Source of the DNA: Pseudomonadota bacterium
Lineage (GTDB): Bacteria > Pseudomonadota > Gammaproteobacteria > Burkholderiales > Burkholderiaceae_C
Direction of reading: 5' to 3'
Assembly: GCA_021798395.1 (NCBI GenBank)
Contig: JAJZHS010000021.1
Coordinates: 1 to 15,293, forward strand
Length of the DNA: 15,293 nt
Both the position numbers and the translations under genes were made by a program. The notes under the pieces were generated by a model. It did no database searches. It was not told the origin of the DNA and saw nothing but the letters and a program-made list of their open reading frames with translations. How positions within the stretch are numbered: position 1 is the stretch's first letter; every line of letters starts with the position of its first letter. Of the stretch, positions 13,991-15,293 are shown piece after piece.

Positions 13991-15293
13991 GTGAACCTGC
14001 TGAAGACCGCCACCACTGTCTCGCTGCTGACCCTCGTCTCGCGGGTGCTCGGGCTGGCGCGCGAAATCGTCGTCGCCCGCTACTTCGGCGCCAGCGCGTG
14101 GACCGACGCGTTCAACGTGGCGTTCCGTCTGCCGAACCTGCTTCGCAGGATGTTCGCAGAGGGCGCGTTCTCGCAGGCATTCATACCGATCCTGGCCCAA
14201 TCGCACGCACAGGATTCTCCCGAAGACGAGCGCCGACTGCTCGACGACGTGGCCACCACCTTGAGCTGGATCCTGACCGCGGTCAGCCTGGCCGGCGTGC
14301 TCGCGGCGCCCGCGCTGGTGTATCTGACCGCGGCCGGACTGCACCCGGCGGCCTTCGAGGCCGCCGTGCACATGACCCGGTTGATGTTCCCCTACGCCGG
14401 ACTGATCTCGCTGGTCGCGCTGTCGGCCGGGATCCTGAACACCTGGCGCCACTTCACCGTGCCGGCGCTGACCCCTGCGCTGTTGAACGTGGCCGTCATC
14501 ACCGCGGCGCTGGCGCTGCACCACCACATGCACCCGCCGGTCTATGCGCTGGCGATCGGCGTGATCAGCGGCGGCGTCCTGCAACTGGCCGTGCAACTGC
14601 CGGCGCTGCGCCGCTACGCGCAGGTGCCGCGCGTGCACCTGAACCTGGTCGCGGCATGGCGCTCGCCGGCGGTGCGCCGCATCGTGCGCCAGATGCTGCC
14701 GGCCAGCCTGGCGGTGTCGGTGGCCCAGTTGTCGATCATCATCAACACCCAGATCGCCTCCCACCTGCAGCCGGGAAGCGTGTCGTGGCTGAGCTACGCC
14801 GACCGCTTGATGGAGTTCCCGACCGCGTTGCTCGGCGTGGCGCTGGGGGCGGTGCTGCTGCCCAGCCTGTCGCGCGCCCACGCCGACGGCGACGCTGCGC
14901 GCTACAGCAGCCTGCTCGACTGGGGGCTGCGGCTGACGCTGGTGCTGGCGCTGCCCAGCGCGGTCGCGCTGGGCCTGTTCGCGCAGCCCCTGATGGCCAT
15001 CCTGTTCAACTACGGCCGCTTCAACGCCTTCGACGCCGCGCAAAGCGCACTGGCATTGCGCGCCTACGGTGTCGGGTTGATCGGGCTGATCGGGGTCAAG
15101 ATCCTCGCCCCGGGCTTTTACGCCAAGCGCGACCTGCGCACTCCGGTCAAGCTGGCGCTGATCGTGCTGGCGACCACGCAGGCGCTGAACCTGGTGTTCG
15201 TGCCGCGGCTGGCGCACGCCGGGCTGGCGCTGGCCATCGCCTGCGGCGCGTTGCTCAACGCCGCGCTGCTGCTGCGCGGGCTGTTGCGCCGCG
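13991..15293 (+). CDS. murJ: Lipid II flippase MurJ (MviN), 3' end beyond the window
   Basis: The frame is open from GTG 13991 to the right edge: 434 codons of a protein usually about 510 residues long. MurJ is an inner-membrane MOP-family flippase that moves lipid II outward for peptidoglycan synthesis. The N-terminus (MNLLKTATTV...SRVLGLAREIVVARYFGA) aligns without gaps to E. coli MurJ as I recall it, keeping R18, R24, D39 and the R52/R53 pair in PNLLRRMFAEGAFSQAF. Later segments SYADRLMEFP and LIGLIGVKILAPGFYAK are also family-typical. An in-frame TAA at 13979-13981 excludes any start further upstream than the GTG, and the next in-frame ATG (codon 54) is too late. No Shine-Dalgarno is present. 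It is divergent from rpsT. Confidence 0.96.
   Translation, partial: MNLLKTATTVSLLTLVSRVLGLAREIVVARYFGASAWTDAFNVAFRLPNLLRRMFAEGAFSQAFIPILAQSHAQDSPEDERRLLDDVATTLSWILTAVSLAGVLAAPALVYLTAAGLHPAAFEAAVHMTRLMFPYAGLISLVALSAGILNTWRHFTVPALTPALLNVAVITAALALHHHMHPPVYALAIGVISGGVLQLAVQLPALRRYAQVPRVHLNLVAAWRSPAVRRIVRQMLPASLAVSVAQLSIIINTQIASHLQPGSVSWLSYADRLMEFPTALLGVALGAVLLPSLSRAHADGDAARYSSLLDWGLRLTLVLALPSAVALGLFAQPLMAILFNYGRFNAFDAAQSALALRAYGVGLIGLIGVKILAPGFYAKRDLRTPVKLALIVLATTQALNLVFVPRLAHAGLALAIACGALLNAALLLRGLLRR

Noticed and set aside
13976..15217. A 413-codon minus-strand frame opposite murJ
   Set aside because: It is rich in Gln/His/Arg/Gly with no recognisable domain. The plus strand encodes MurJ with conserved residues throughout.

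Overview
The window is a GC-rich, gene-dense chromosomal segment that looks like a betaproteobacterium, most likely order Burkholderiales. The reasons are protein character (FtsK, MurJ, RsgA, Orn), murJ lying divergent to rpsT, and argF next to argD. The genus cannot be told from what I see. All recognisable genes are housekeeping or common metabolic genes. I see no tRNA, rRNA, IS element, phage gene or CRISPR array, and no clearly undescribed multi-gene system.

Layout. Positions 1-120 (-) hold the first 40 codons of livH, a branched-chain amino acid ABC permease, followed by a 325 bp gap without a gene. Positions 446-5496 (-) carry a tight unit transcribed leftward in the order Crp/Fnr-type regulator, ftsK, lolA, rarA. 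trxB (5621-6571, +) is divergent from it. As I recall, E. coli has trxB / lrp-ftsK-lolA-rarA, so a Crp/Fnr-type protein here fills the position that Lrp holds there. An AMP-forming acyl-CoA synthetase (6671-8365, +) follows and ends nearly against the 3' end of orn (8380-8976, -). Divergent to orn are an M48 membrane metallopeptidase (9075-10340, +) and rsgA (10337-11233, +), which overlap by ATGA. Convergent to them is the argD-argF pair (13410 down to 11265, -). rpsT (13596-13892, -) lies upstream of argD and ends in a strong intrinsic terminator. murJ (13991 to the right edge, +, incomplete) is divergent from rpsT.

Themes. Chromosome maintenance and envelope: FtsK, RarA, LolA, MurJ and the M48 protease. 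Ribosome and RNA: RsgA, bS20 and oligoribonuclease. Redox: thioredoxin reductase. Arginine biosynthesis: acetylornithine aminotransferase followed by ornithine carbamoyltransferase. The most interesting signals are regulatory. They are an attenuator-like hairpin with a U-rich tail in the argD leader that overlaps three consecutive in-frame Arg codons, a predicted leaderless GTG start for murJ, strong GC hairpins built over the stop codons of rarA and orn, and a KOPS-like octamer between ftsK and lolA.
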